From contig NZ_CP150304.1 in assembly GCF_037992945.1 (NCBI RefSeq), positions 685,501 through 749,500 of the forward strand: a DNA stretch of 64,000 nt. The letters run 5' to 3'. This document shows, piece after piece, positions 25,991-34,471 of the stretch. The first letter of the stretch is position 1. Every line of letters starts with the position of its first letter. The notes beneath the pieces were generated by a model that had not been told where the DNA came from, ran no database searches, and was given only the letters and a program-made list of their open reading frames with translations. The position numbers and the translations under genes were made by a program. This DNA comes from Peribacillus sp. FSL E2-0218. Its GTDB lineage: Bacteria > Bacillota > Bacilli > Bacillales > DSM-1321.

Positions 25991-26929
25991 ATGACTGTAT
26001 CTTTACAAACTTTGCTGGATAGATCAGCTAGAAAAATGGGTGTAGGGATTAATTTTATTGTGAAGGGCTCGGCATTGGAAATGATAAAACGATCGTATAA
26101 GGAAGGAATTTACGTCCAAATAAGTTCAGGTTATCGCTCAATGGAAGAACAGGCTGCACTATACGCTCAAAGCCGTCTTTATAGCTACAAGGGTAATAGC
26201 TAAGTCAAAAGTGACGCAAGCGAAACCTGGACAATCTATTCACAATTATGGATACGCCATTGATTATTTCCTTGTTAGTGATGATGTAAAAACAGCCTTG
26301 TGGACGGTAAATGCAAAATGGAGACGTGTAGCTGCCATTGGAAAAGAACTTGGGTTTAAATGGGGAGGAGATTAGATAGGCTTTAAGGATTACCCACACT
26401 TAGAAATGACAGGTTGCTTTTCCTTTACCCAGCTGTAGGCCGGCAAAAGACCGAATCTAACCTTGAAATTTAAGTCAGGTTCAGAAGTTGTTACTGAGCT
26501 GCCTAAAAAAGAAGTAGCTCATGAGGTAAGTAAGAATCCTTCCGAAGGCAAAGGTGATAACACGATCGTTTCCATTCAGAAATCACTAAATAGCCGGTAT
26601 GTATTTAATCTCATTTTGGATGGTATCCGGGACCTAAAACTAAGTCAGCCCTTAACAAAGCACTACAAACCGAACTTAATAAGCAATTCAATAAAAAGTT
26701 GGTTGTGGACGGAAAATGGGGACCTAAGACTAAGGCGGCTATCGTAACTGTTCAAAAGGGTGCTAAAGGCAATCTTACGTGGATTTTACAAGCCACACTT
26801 TATATGGAATATTATTCCACTTTTGGAAAGGGTACTGAAACAGCATTAGAAAAGTTTCAGAAAGCTAAAAAGATTACTGCAGATAAAAAGGCTGGAAAAG
26901 CTTTTTTCACAGAATTATTTGCTGCATAA
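25991..26929 (+). pseudogene. prophage endolysin (L-Ala-D-Glu peptidase, CwlK-like), broken in several places
   Basis: The first 70 codons (to 26203) show a VanY/CwlK-type start with SSGYRSMEEQAALYAQ. The next part of the peptidase (HNYGYAIDYFLVSDD, then FKWGGD) continues in another frame from about 26205 and meets a TAG near 26375. Two peptidoglycan-binding repeats follow in further frames (around 26463-26747 and 26699-26929, the latter with VVDGKWGPKTKAA). At least three lesions are needed to explain this. Catalytic His and Asp of the peptidase (SIHNYGYAIDYF) are still readable. It belongs to a dead prophage lysis cassette. Confidence 0.8.
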
Positions 26930-26946
26930 AAACTATTAATATAGAA

Positions 26947-26976
26947 AAAACCTGTAGAATTGCCTCTACAGGTTTT
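26947..26976. terminator. terminator between lysis cassette and secreted-protein pair C
   Basis: Perfect 12-bp arms (26947-26958 and 26965-26976) with a 6-nt loop. A-rich on one side and T-rich on the other, so usable from both strands. Confidence 0.85.
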
Positions 26977-26987
26977 GCTAATCTTTT

Positions 26988-27185
26988 TTATTTTTGCTTA
27001 TAGGTTTTTCCACTTTTAATTACAAAAAATATTAATGAAGCAAAAAATAAAATATTAGACAAATTCACAAACAGTTTTATTCCAGCATTAAGATCTTTTA
27101 ATCCCATAAAAATATCAATAACAGAGACTAATCCAGTAATAACCAACAATATCAAAAAAAATAAATATATTTTAATCACTTCCAT
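26988..27185 (-). CDS. small two-TM membrane protein, 65 aa, partner of secreted protein C
   Basis: A 65-aa protein with two hydrophobic helices (about residues 5-28 and 39-57) and a basic C-terminal tail. Its start lies 4 bp after the stop of the exported-protein gene at 27190, so the two are surely co-transcribed. Unrelated in sequence to the 54-aa protein of modules A and B, but equal in size class and placement. A self-protection role is inferred. Confidence 0.6.
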   Translation of the reverse strand: MEVIKIYLFFLILLVITGLVSVIDIFMGLKDLNAGIKLFVNLSNILFFASLIFFVIKSGKTYKQK

Positions 27186-27189
27186 TTAT

Positions 27190-27759
27190 TTAGAGTAAGA
27201 AAAACACTATCGCTCTTGATGTAACATCCGCTAAATAACTTGGTACGCCAACTTGTTTTAAAGCCTTAGATAGCCCTGCTTCAGCAGTACCAGAGAAATC
27301 TACTAATATGTCAAAAGCTTCCATTACAACTTGGTAACTCAAATAGTAGTTCAAAGATTTTTTTGCTTTACTTGTTAATGGTAATTTATCAACATATACT
27401 TTGATTTGTTCATTCCACGCACGTGATCCAACATTCTTAAGCTTTTTAATCATCTGTTTTGCTGCTTGTTTTGCAGCCATTGTTTTTAAACCAAATGTAG
27501 TTATTTGTCCAGATAGTTGTTGATCGTCAGCAATATTAAGATTATTACTTACAGTGTTAAAAAGATCATAGTAATCTACTTGACTTAATTCTAGTTCAAT
27601 AGCTTCATCAACTTCAACATTCAAAAGTCCTGGATTAGAGTTAAGGTCCTCAGAATAATATTCGTCTGAGTTTTGAGCATTAGCAAACGTTGGAAGTGCT
27701 ACTGTTGAGAGCATCAACGCAGACATTGAAGCTAAACCTAGTTGTTTTAATTTATTCAC
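27190..27759 (-). CDS. secreted bacteriocin-like protein C, 189 aa
   Basis: The GTG start at 27759 is preceded by TAGGATGG. Residues 1-28 form a Sec signal peptide ending TFANA. An acidic segment of about 40 residues follows (rich in D, E and N), then a basic helical part from about residue 70 (KTMAAKQAAKQMIKKLKN) and a hydrophobic C-terminus ending IVFFLL. There are no cysteines. Acidic pro-region followed by cationic and hydrophobic mature part is the plan of many secreted antimicrobial or self-toxic peptides (SdpC-type precursors are the nearest known plan). I do not recognise a family, and toxicity is inference. Confidence 0.6.
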   Translation of the reverse strand: MNKLKQLGLASMSALMLSTVALPTFANAQNSDEYYSEDLNSNPGLLNVEVDEAIELELSQVDYYDLFNTVSNNLNIADDQQLSGQITTFGLKTMAAKQAAKQMIKKLKNVGSRAWNEQIKVYVDKLPLTSKAKKSLNYYLSYQVVMEAFDILVDFSGTAEAGLSKALKQVGVPSYLADVTSRAIVFFLL

Positions 27760-27880
27760 AATTTACCATCCTATCTAAAAATTGGTTAATGACAGTAAAA
27801 TTATAGCATTACAATATTACTATATCAATAATATTTTTAAATCAATAGAAACACTACAAAAGGTAAAAGAATAGCTATTA

Positions 27881-28021
27881 ATGTCAAACAGTTTTGATGT
27901 TAGCTCAGCATTATACTTTCGTAAAAAATCGAGTGAAGAAAATTATTTCCAAATAAAAAACGGTACTTGTACAATTACAATAGTAAAAAAACCAAAAAAT
28001 CAAGCCTCTTCTAGAGTGTGA
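27881..28021 (+). CDS. short ORF, 46 aa, doubtful
   Basis: ATG 27881 opens 46 codons with balanced composition, but AGGTAAAAG upstream is a weak ribosome site and no family is recognised. It ends inside the hairpin at 27997-28033. It could be the tail of a deleted gene. Confidence 0.3.
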   Translation: MSNSFDVSSALYFRKKSSEENYFQIKNGTCTITIVKKPKNQASSRV

Positions 28022-28033
28022 GGGGCTTGATTT
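27997..28033. terminator. terminator-like hairpin
   Basis: Arms AAATCAAGCC (27997-28006) and GGCTTGATTT (28024-28033), followed by a T-rich region on both sides. Confidence 0.6.
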
Positions 28034-28059
28034 ATTAGTTTTAAAAGGCTTCTTATATT

Positions 28060-28922
28060 GTAGGTCTTGCCTTTTTAATTAACTCCGTAATATTAATATC
28101 TCCGTTATAAAACACCTGGTCATTCGAAAATCATCACTCGCAGCAAAGCTCATTTTAATCTGCTCAATCCATTTATATGCGGCAATGGCTGCTGTCCAGC
28201 CAGGATCCTTTTTATAGTCTGAATTTATAACAGAGAAGCTTCCACTTTGATATTTATGTTCATACTTACCTACCTAAGAGAAGGATCATACCAGCTTTCG
28301 CCAATAATCATATTCTCACCTTTTCTTGTAAAAGTAAATTTCGCTATATTTTGGCCTTCTAAAAGATAAGTGCTTCCCAGAAAACCGTCAGCTAACTGAT
28401 ATCTTCCTCTTTGGCGAGATTAGCTGCTAAATCCTCGCTATACATTTCAATTAAGTTCTTAGTCCTCTTTTCATTGTTCATAGCGTCAAATTTCAAATGT
28501 GGTAAAACTATATTACTCCCATCATTTAGACCTAAGTTTTCGTTAACTTCCATATCACTAATATTCGTGTGGCTATAGTTCTTATCTATAATGCTGTTAA
28601 TTGTATCTTCGATTTTTTCTTCCCTTGTTGAATCCGATTCGGGAAACCATTCATCCTCCAAATCTTCTTCCTGACTTTCTTCGCTCTTCATCGTCTCATT
28701 AGTTGAAATAGAATTTTTTTCAACTACAGGTTCTGTTTCATTTGAAGTTTCTGCATCTTCAATGGCTACTGCGATAAATGCAACAACAAAAAGTAAAATG
28801 AATGACCCGACCGATGACAATAACATTTTCTTAACTTTCCCTGTTTTTCTAAAAGCTGATATGATTGCGGCAAGAATAAAAAATATTGTGGCAAACACAC
28901 AAAGTAATCCTAAAAATCTCAA
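28060..28922 (-). pseudogene. membrane-anchored protein with extracellular acidic region, frameshifted
   Basis: The readable 5' part (28392-28922, 176 aa) has two TM helices (about 5-23 and 34-53), an acidic linker (EESQEEDLEDEW) and a folded part with NENLGLND and MYSEDLAANLA, then a stop. Further conserved-looking pieces follow in other frames (LTVFWE, NMIIGESWYDPS, and GWTAAIAAYKWIEQIKMSF near 28110-28200), so the gene has several lesions. About 40 bp from its 3' part also occur at 23112-23155 beside copy A, showing that the module duplication once included this gene and was then deleted there. Confidence 0.65.
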
Positions 28923-28943
28923 CGTTTCCTTCCCTCCATTTAC

Positions 28944-29012
28944 TTAATCATTTGATAATTCCTCATCTTCTTCATATAAATCATCGACCTTCACACCTAA
29001 TAATTTAGCTAA
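28944..29012 (-). pseudogene. C-terminal fragment of an XRE-type (Cro/CI) regulator
   Basis: Minus-strand translation gives LAKLLGVKVDDLYEEDEE up to a stop at 28944. This is the usual ending of an HTH-XRE domain (last helix and VDDLYE). Upstream sequence does not continue the domain, so only the end of the gene remains, cut at a junction near 29012. Confidence 0.6.
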
Positions 29013-29172
29013 TTAACACATTAATAATTGTAAGGTCTTTTCTATTATTGTGGAATTATTTTTACAAAAATGCGTAAAGTTTCTAAATAAATAGATAATA
29101 AATACAAGGTTACATATTCTTGGGAAATATGGTAGTTTAGTATACGACTACATGATTAGAGGAGATGGAAAG

Positions 29173-29985
29173 ATGAAAAGAGTAATTGTATTGGCATTAA
29201 TTTTTAGTTTGTTTTTTAGTACGGCCTTTATCCCAAAAAGTTTTGCTGAAACAACCGTAGACAATCAAGCGGATTTCTTGAATGAAGCCTTTGAAGAATC
29301 TACAAATTTAGAAGATAGTAATACACAAACCATTGATATTAAAAATGATGATGGTAATATTATTGGTAAAGAAATAATTACTATTTCTAGAAAAGTAGAG
29401 AAAAATATTGAAGATGGCATTGTAACAATCACTTTAAATAGAGAAACTCATACTGAATTAGATGGTAAAGTTAGTGATAAGGTTTATGATACCGAAGTAG
29501 TTTCTTATACAACAGACGGTGAAGTTTTCATTAATGGTATAGAAGCTGACCCAAATGAGTTAAACGAATTGGTGTATGACAGTGAATCATCTGTAATTTC
29601 ACCTCGACTAGCTAGTGGCGGAGTGAGCTATCTAACTTCATACAAAGAAACATCATCTAAAAAATACACTTTAAAAGCATTTAAAGAACCAACTAATGCA
29701 TTTTTAGATGGTGGAAAAGGCACACCAAGAACAAAGAAAAATGTTAGTTATGGAGCAAAAGTAGTTGATTTTAAACAGCTATCTAAAAATGTATCAAATG
29801 CAAGATCACAAATTCTTACTTCGTCAGCTCAATTAATAGCTGCGGGTATTGGCGCCCTTTATTGGTGGACAGTTGTTGGTTTAATTGGTGCAACAGGTAC
29901 TGCAGGCTTGGCAGCATATCAAATATATAGTGCAAGCAATTCAGCTAAGGCAGATATGAAAGAGGCTTATAATCTATTAAAATAA
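29173..29985 (+). CDS. secreted bacteriocin-like protein, intact copy B, 270 aa
   Basis: A frame opens at 29152, but ATG 29173, after AGAGGAGATGG, begins a Sec signal peptide (residues 1-25, ending SFA). About 110 residues of acidic, Asn-rich pro-region follow. A basic domain starts near residue 150 (SKKYTLKAFKEP, then GGKGTPRTKKN), and then comes a hydrophobic glycine-rich segment near residues 225-255 (IGALYWWTVVGLIGATGTAG) with a polar tail. No Cys. The plan resembles large unmodified secreted bacteriocins (geobacillin-26-type proteins) and SdpC precursors, but the family is not proven. It is followed by a small membrane-protein gene and a terminator. Copy A at 23253 is a pseudogene. Confidence 0.65.
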   Translation: MKRVIVLALIFSLFFSTAFIPKSFAETTVDNQADFLNEAFEESTNLEDSNTQTIDIKNDDGNIIGKEIITISRKVEKNIEDGIVTITLNRETHTELDGKVSDKVYDTEVVSYTTDGEVFINGIEADPNELNELVYDSESSVISPRLASGGVSYLTSYKETSSKKYTLKAFKEPTNAFLDGGKGTPRTKKNVSYGAKVVDFKQLSKNVSNARSQILTSSAQLIAAGIGALYWWTVVGLIGATGTAGLAAYQIYSASNSAKADMKEAYNLLK

Positions 29986-30002
29986 AGGATAGATAAACTA
30001 AT

Positions 30003-30167
30003 ATGATGAATTATTTACAAGGTGTTTTTATAAGTGCAATGATTGTGTTTTGTTTATATCAAATTATAGAAAAAAAACAAAAAGACAAAAAAACTAGACA
30101 TTCTTATTATTGGGTAATTTTCTTATTTATCTTATGGTTATACTTGTTTAATGGTATAAATCAATGA
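30003..30167 (+). CDS. small two-TM membrane protein, 54 aa (copy B), putative immunity partner
   Basis: It begins 17 bp after the secreted-protein gene and has the same structure as the copy at 23912: TM helix, basic loop, TM helix. The nearly perfect conservation between the two copies contrasts with the decay of the exported protein in copy A. Immunity is inferred only from position, size and topology. Confidence 0.6.
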   Translation: MMNYLQGVFISAMIVFCLYQIIEKKQKDKKTRHSYYWVIFLFILWLYLFNGINQ

Positions 30168-30212
30168 ATTATATGAAAAACATAAATTCTCTCTCAAGAT
30201 AAGATATTTACT

Positions 30213-30252
30213 AACCCTGACAAGAAATTAGCTAGTTCTTGTCAGGGTTTTT
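30213..30252. terminator. terminator of copy B module
   Basis: Same 14-bp hairpin as at 24122 (arms 30213-30226 and 30236-30249), then a T-run. Confidence 0.85.
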
Positions 30253-30256
30253 ATAT

Positions 30257-31111
30257 TCATAAAGTTGGATTTTTTGCGTCCATAAATTCAGCATCAAAGT
30301 AAAGATTGTTCATAAGCTTATTCACAATACCATTGAAATAAGCAAATTTCCCCTTATGCATCTTAACTCTACTCTTAACCTTCATAGCAAATTGCTTAAA
30401 TGCTTTAGTGCCGATTTCTATTTCCTGTCCCCTTGTGAATGCTCTTTTGTTAGTAGAATAATCAACCACTCTATTACACTGCTTAATTACCTTCCAGAAC
30501 TCTTGTATAGTTTCAGCTTTCTCGTAGAAAGAACCTACTAGATTACTAAATACACCCGCAACCCAATGGGCTACAAAATTTGCTTGGTTTAAAGATTTTG
30601 CTAGAGAATTATCCACATGAGAGAATTGAGCAACGGCTTTACGTTTATTGTTTTTAATATTTTGTTTTAAGAAAGATGTAGTTGTTTTAATGGCCGGACA
30701 CTTCTTGGTCATTTTCACAGGGGTCTTGCCGGTCATTTCATCATTTACAGGCTGAATGATAATAGCATTAGCTGTTTGCATCATATCCTTTTTCCTCTTC
30801 ATAGGTACTTGGCAGATCATCCCGAGGACTTCGAGTTTCTTCATTAATCGTTGAACAGTTTTATAAGATACTTCAAGCTTATCTGCAATTGTATTCTTAC
30901 ACATATAGCTCACACCAAGTTGCTTGCAGCTATGACGCTTCAAGAGCTCCAACAATGCAATTAGTCTGGATTGTACATCTGAACGTTTAATGTCCAGACG
31001 AATGACGTCCCTGTAAACTCGTACCGTTTTATTTAATTCTTCAATAACTGTGAAAGAAGATAGGTTGTTATATGATTCTTCATTTGATATTACGTCGATA
31101 CGTTTCTTCAT
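30257..31111 (-). CDS. HTH protein, 284 aa, intact copy B
   Basis: Residues about 45-105 form a winged-helix/HTH region (SCKQLGVSYMCKNTIADKLEVSYKTVQRLMKKLEVLGMI). A basic linker follows (KTPVKMTKKC, KQNIKNNKRKA), then a helical C-terminal domain with VAHWVAGVFSNLV. The arrangement is that of replication-initiator or plasmid/phage regulator proteins of Bacillus, but I do not recognise a named family. ATG 31111 follows TAAGGAG. The gene is preceded by a leader with an attenuator hairpin, as rep genes controlled by countertranscripts have. Convergent with the secreted-protein module. Confidence 0.65.
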   Translation of the reverse strand: MKKRIDVISNEESYNNLSSFTVIEELNKTVRVYRDVIRLDIKRSDVQSRLIALLELLKRHSCKQLGVSYMCKNTIADKLEVSYKTVQRLMKKLEVLGMICQVPMKRKKDMMQTANAIIIQPVNDEMTGKTPVKMTKKCPAIKTTTSFLKQNIKNNKRKAVAQFSHVDNSLAKSLNQANFVAHWVAGVFSNLVGSFYEKAETIQEFWKVIKQCNRVVDYSTNKRAFTRGQEIEIGTKAFKQFAMKVKSRVKMHKGKFAYFNGIVNKLMNNLYFDAEFMDAKNPTL

Positions 31112-31113
31112 TT

Positions 31114-31268
31114 TGCAGTCTCCTTAGACAACAAAAAGCAACGGCCCTGGGTGAGCAAACCGTTGCTAAGAAACCCATGATGTAATAAACTACATCTAAG
31201 GGTACAGCAAGTGTTTGCCTATCGTAAGTAGGCGGACGGTATAAATAGTGGTCCAACACTAATTATAC
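31114..31268 (-). promoter_or_regulatory. structured leader with attenuator and operator palindrome (HTH gene, copy B)
   Basis: Read on the minus strand, TATAAT (plus 31262-31267) lies inside a 12-bp near-perfect palindrome (plus 31239-31250 and 31257-31268). Downstream come hairpins GCCTA..TAGGC and GATGTA..TACATC, and then an 8-bp stem AGCAACGG/CCGTTGCT (plus 31137-31144 and 31160-31167) followed by a T-run that ends about 5 nt before the Shine-Dalgarno sequence. A terminator placed directly before the ribosome site implies attenuation control. Both copies keep it. Confidence 0.65.
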
Positions 31269-32587
31269 ACGCTGTGCTTTTTTTTTGTTTTCCAGTAGAC
31301 ACAAGGAATGTTTTTAATCGTTGGAGGTGTGCCTCCGCCAACCCAAATCGCAGTGATTTGCCCCAGTGCAGTCAAGGTAGCGGTTCCGCTGCCGATGGCC
31401 GTGCCAAATAGTTTGGCAACCGACCCGGCCAAGGAAATGCCTGAGAATCCCGACCCGTCAAGGCCAGTGATGGCACCGATGCCTGTTAATGTTACGGCAG
31501 CGATCTCCTTCGTCAAAGGAACAGAGGCCGCTAAGGCGGCACCGAGGTCATTGACGATGCCGAGCGACGTTTTTGGTAAATAATCTCCGATGATTTGATT
31601 GAAGCCGGAATCACCTAAATAGAAGAATGCAGCGATTGGAATGACCGGTCCGAATACCTTAAAGCCAAATTGAAAGCCTTGAATCAAATAGGCCGTCGAT
31701 TTTTCAAGGCCCTGTTGTTTATGTGCCACAAGAGATAAAATCAGTAAAATGAAAACCGCCGTACCGCCCACCAACGCCGTCGCATCTCCGCCCTGCAGCT
31801 TCAAGATAGACAACGCCACCACATCGAGCAGAAATGCAAGCGGAATGAATATGGCAAAAAACTTCTTTTGCGCCAGAGTGAGCAGTTCTTCACTTCCTGC
31901 TTGATCCTGGACGATGCCCGCATTATCATCTGCTTTGATTCTTCCAAGCTTCATATCCCGCTTCAAGAGGATGAAAGCGGAGAGGGTGGTGACAACCCCC
32001 ATCGTAATCACAAGGGGAATGCTGGCGGCGATGACATCACCGACTGGAATCGAAGCCGCGTCTGCCGTCAGTTTGGGTGCCGCTTGAATGATGAAATCCC
32101 CTGATAGCGCGATACCGTGGCCAAATAGGTTCATGGCCATCGCCACGCCGAGTGCCGGCAAACCTGCCCGTAACGCTACGGGAAGCAGAACCGCACCAAG
32201 TAAGGCAACCGCCGGTGAAGGCCAAAAAAACCACGATATGATCATCATGATGATTCCGATTATCCAAAAGGCAAGTGCAGGATTTTTAATGAATTTAGCA
32301 AAAGGAGCAATCATGACATCGTTGATTCCAGACTTGGTCAACACCGTGCTCATGGCGACAATGATGGAGATGATCAATATCGTCGACATTAATTCCGTGA
32401 TGGCGAAAATGAAGCTGTTGAATATCCCGCTTATCGACGAAGCTAAACTGCCTGTAGCCACCAACGCCAATAGAAAAATGCCAATGATGCAAATGAGGGT
32501 CGTATCCCGACGCTTTACCATAAATCCAATGATCAATGCAATGAATACAACATAAATCCAGTGTAGTGCTGTCAACTCCAGTCCCAT
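31259..32587 (-). pseudogene. multi-TM permease, 3'-truncated second copy
   Basis: Codons 1-420 match the gene at 21585-22976 with very few changes (for example Asn to Lys at codon 87). At 31329 the homology stops, and the frame runs 20 further codons through the HTH leader to a stop at 31259, replacing the last 43 residues. Loss of the final helices should inactivate it. It keeps its own ribosome site and 80 bp of upstream flank. Confidence 0.85.
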
Positions 32588-32669
32588 GATTCGTCCCCCT
32601 CATAAATGTGCCTAGTTACAGATTATGAAGGGAGATCATGGTGGTGAGTGGTTTGGCGAATTTAAGGGG
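31329..32669. repeat. direct repeat copy B, 1341 bp
   Basis: Partner of 21718-23058, in the same orientation. The junction with module B lies in GTG-TGCCTCCGCC at about 31329, and the right end is AATTTAAGGGG at 32669, after which a different flank begins. The two repeats bound 8270 bp of intervening DNA. Confidence 0.92.
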
Positions 32670-32795
32670 GCTTTCCTTGAACTGGTGAAGGTACAAAACG
32701 GGAGAATACACGCATTAATGAAGTGGAGGAAATGGAGTTAGTATAGTTTCATGGACACATTTTAGTTAAGTCCTTACAATGATTTTTGAGAGGAT

Positions 32796-33155
32796 GTGTC
32801 CGTCTTGAAACGTAAGAATTTAGGTAAAAAATATAATAACGAATTCAAGAAGACGATTGTCGATCTTTATCACTCGGGTAATTCGGTCAAAGAATTAAGC
32901 GGCGAATATGGAATATCGGAAGTGACCATTTATAAATGGGTTAAAGAATTTACTCCAATCGGTTTAGGGGAAGAGTCCATGACTCCAAAGGAATTAGCCG
33001 CAATTCAGAAGAAAAACTTTCGGTTAAAGCAAGAAGTTGAAATCTTAAAAAAGGCTATGGCCATATACGCGAAAAAGTACCCGAGACAGACCTTACCGAA
33101 TTTATTGAGGAATACAAGAAACAATATCCCGTACAGAAGATGTGTGAAATACTAG
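32796..33155 (+). CDS. IS3-family transposase OrfA
   Basis: A 119-aa protein from GTG 32796 with an HTH_Tnp_1 domain (SVKELSGEYGISEVTIYKWVKEF, about residues 29-51) and a leucine-zipper-like helix (KKNFRLKQEVEILKKAMAIYAKK). Normal OrfA proteins are about 90-100 aa. The extra C-terminus is the zone where frameshifting into OrfB usually takes place (A-rich stretch near 33046). Confidence 0.75.
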   Translation: MSVLKRKNLGKKYNNEFKKTIVDLYHSGNSVKELSGEYGISEVTIYKWVKEFTPIGLGEESMTPKELAAIQKKNFRLKQEVEILKKAMAIYAKKYPRQTLPNLLRNTRNNIPYRRCVKY

Positions 33156-33955
33156 AAATTCCAATAAGCAGCTATTATCAGTCCCTTCAAATAGTCGTAT
33201 CGAATCGTGAATAGGAAAACCAAGAACTCACGAATGAAATTCATCTTATTTACCTGGAAAGCAAAGGACGATAGGGGCTCTAAAGATTTATGTAAGCTTA
33301 TTAACTAAAGGGGTATCCCTAAGTCTAAAGCGTGTTCAACGTTTAATGAGCAAGGCGAGAATTCGTTCAATTACCAAGAAAAAATACCGTCCCTATCCAT
33401 CTAAAGAAAAGGTTATTCAATTGGATAATTTGCTAAAACGAGACTTCACTACTCAGACCATTAATGAGAAATGGGTAGCAGATATTACCTATATCTACAC
33501 GTTAAAAGACGGATGGTGTTATTTAGCTTCGATTTTGGACCTTCATTCTAAGAAAATAGTAGGATATTCATTTGCGCGTTCAATGACGACAAAACTGGTC
33601 ATAAAAGCTTTCAATAACGCACACTTATCACAAAAGCCCTCGGAGGGCTTAGTTCTTCATACTGATCTTGGCTCACAATATACAAGCAGTGTGTTTACTC
33701 AACATATCCAAAACCATCATATTAAGCAATCCTTTAGTCAGAAAGGTTGCCCGTACGATAATGCCTGTATAGAATCCTTTCATGCGAAATTAAAAAAGGA
33801 ACAAGTCAACCACGTACAATATTTAGACTATTAGACCGCTAAATTAGCGTTTTTCCAATTTATTGAAAGTTGGTATAACCGAAAAAGAATTCACAGCAGC
33901 TAGGATATAAAACTCCACAAACGATTGAGGATCAAATTAAAAATCCAGCTTAAGA
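33096..33955 (+). pseudogene. IS3-family transposase OrfB, inactivated
   Basis: The OrfB frame starts with FIEEYKKQYPV and reaches a TAG near 33212. More stops and a shift follow before the readable block 33346-33834, which holds the DDE core: WVADITYI (D), LHTDLGSQY (D) and ACIESFHAKLKKE (E). It is stopped again by TAG at 33832, and the ending (RIHSS, then YKTPQTIEDQI) is in another frame. The element cannot transpose by itself. Confidence 0.85.
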
Positions 33956-34032
33956 CTTAACCTTTTTGTGTCCAAAATATTGACTCAAATCCAAAGAGAT
34001 ATTTGAGAATAGATTAAAATCTCAATAAATAA

Positions 34033-34062
34033 AAGCCCTTCTCTAAAGAGGGGCTTGTTTTT
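34033..34062. terminator. terminator-like hairpin
   Basis: AAGCCCTTCT pairs with AGAGGGGCTT (10 bp with one G-T pair), followed by GTTTTTT on + and TTTTATTTATT on -. It probably ends the minus-strand gene at 34136. Confidence 0.7.
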
Positions 34063-34135
34063 TGAATCTATTTTTTAACGTTTATCCCAGTTTAATAAAG
34101 CTTATTCATCCTATTAAATTGGAGTGAACGTTATC

Positions 34136-34471
34136 CTATACAAAATTGATAATAGTTGTTATGAGTACTAGTACTATTAGAACTGATAGGAAACCTGATA
34201 TAATTTTCCCAGCTTTTGCGCCTTTATTATCGGAGTAAAAGTTACCAATAATAAAGGCGGGGATGAAAAATATAATTGAATAGAACATTGTATAATGAAT
34301 ACCTGAATCACCATTTGACCAAGCGTTTAATCCGAAATAATTTAAAATAATATCTCCAATGCAAAATTTATCACCAAATCGAAAAGTAAACAAAACTCCG
34401 ATTAAACAAAGGGCTAAAGAAAGTGAGCCTACTCCAATTTCTGTTGTTTTCTTAACTGTAATTATTGTCAT
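34136..34471 (-). CDS. multi-TM membrane protein, 111 aa
   Basis: Three or four hydrophobic helices (about residues 12-31, 60-76 and 90-110) with a short extracytoplasmic region (NAWSNGDSG). The ATG follows GGGGAAAAAGTC. No family is recognised. It lies between the dead IS and secreted protein D, divergent from the latter, so it could be another accessory or immunity-type membrane protein. Confidence 0.55.
   Translation of the reverse strand: MTIITVKKTTEIGVGSLSLALCLIGVLFTFRFGDKFCIGDIILNYFGLNAWSNGDSGIHYTMFYSIIFFIPAFIIGNFYSDNKGAKAGKIISGFLSVLIVLVLITTIINFV

Larger units (their letters stand above)
32752..33974 (+). mobile_element. IS3-family (IS150-like) insertion sequence, degenerate, 1223 bp
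   Basis: Left end TGGACACATTTTAGTTAAGTC at 32752-32772 and right end (inverted) TGGACACAAAAAGGTTAAGTC at 33954-33974 match at 16 of 21 positions. Inside are OrfA and a broken OrfB with DDE motifs. No target duplication is visible (flanks TCA and AAA). Confidence 0.85.
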
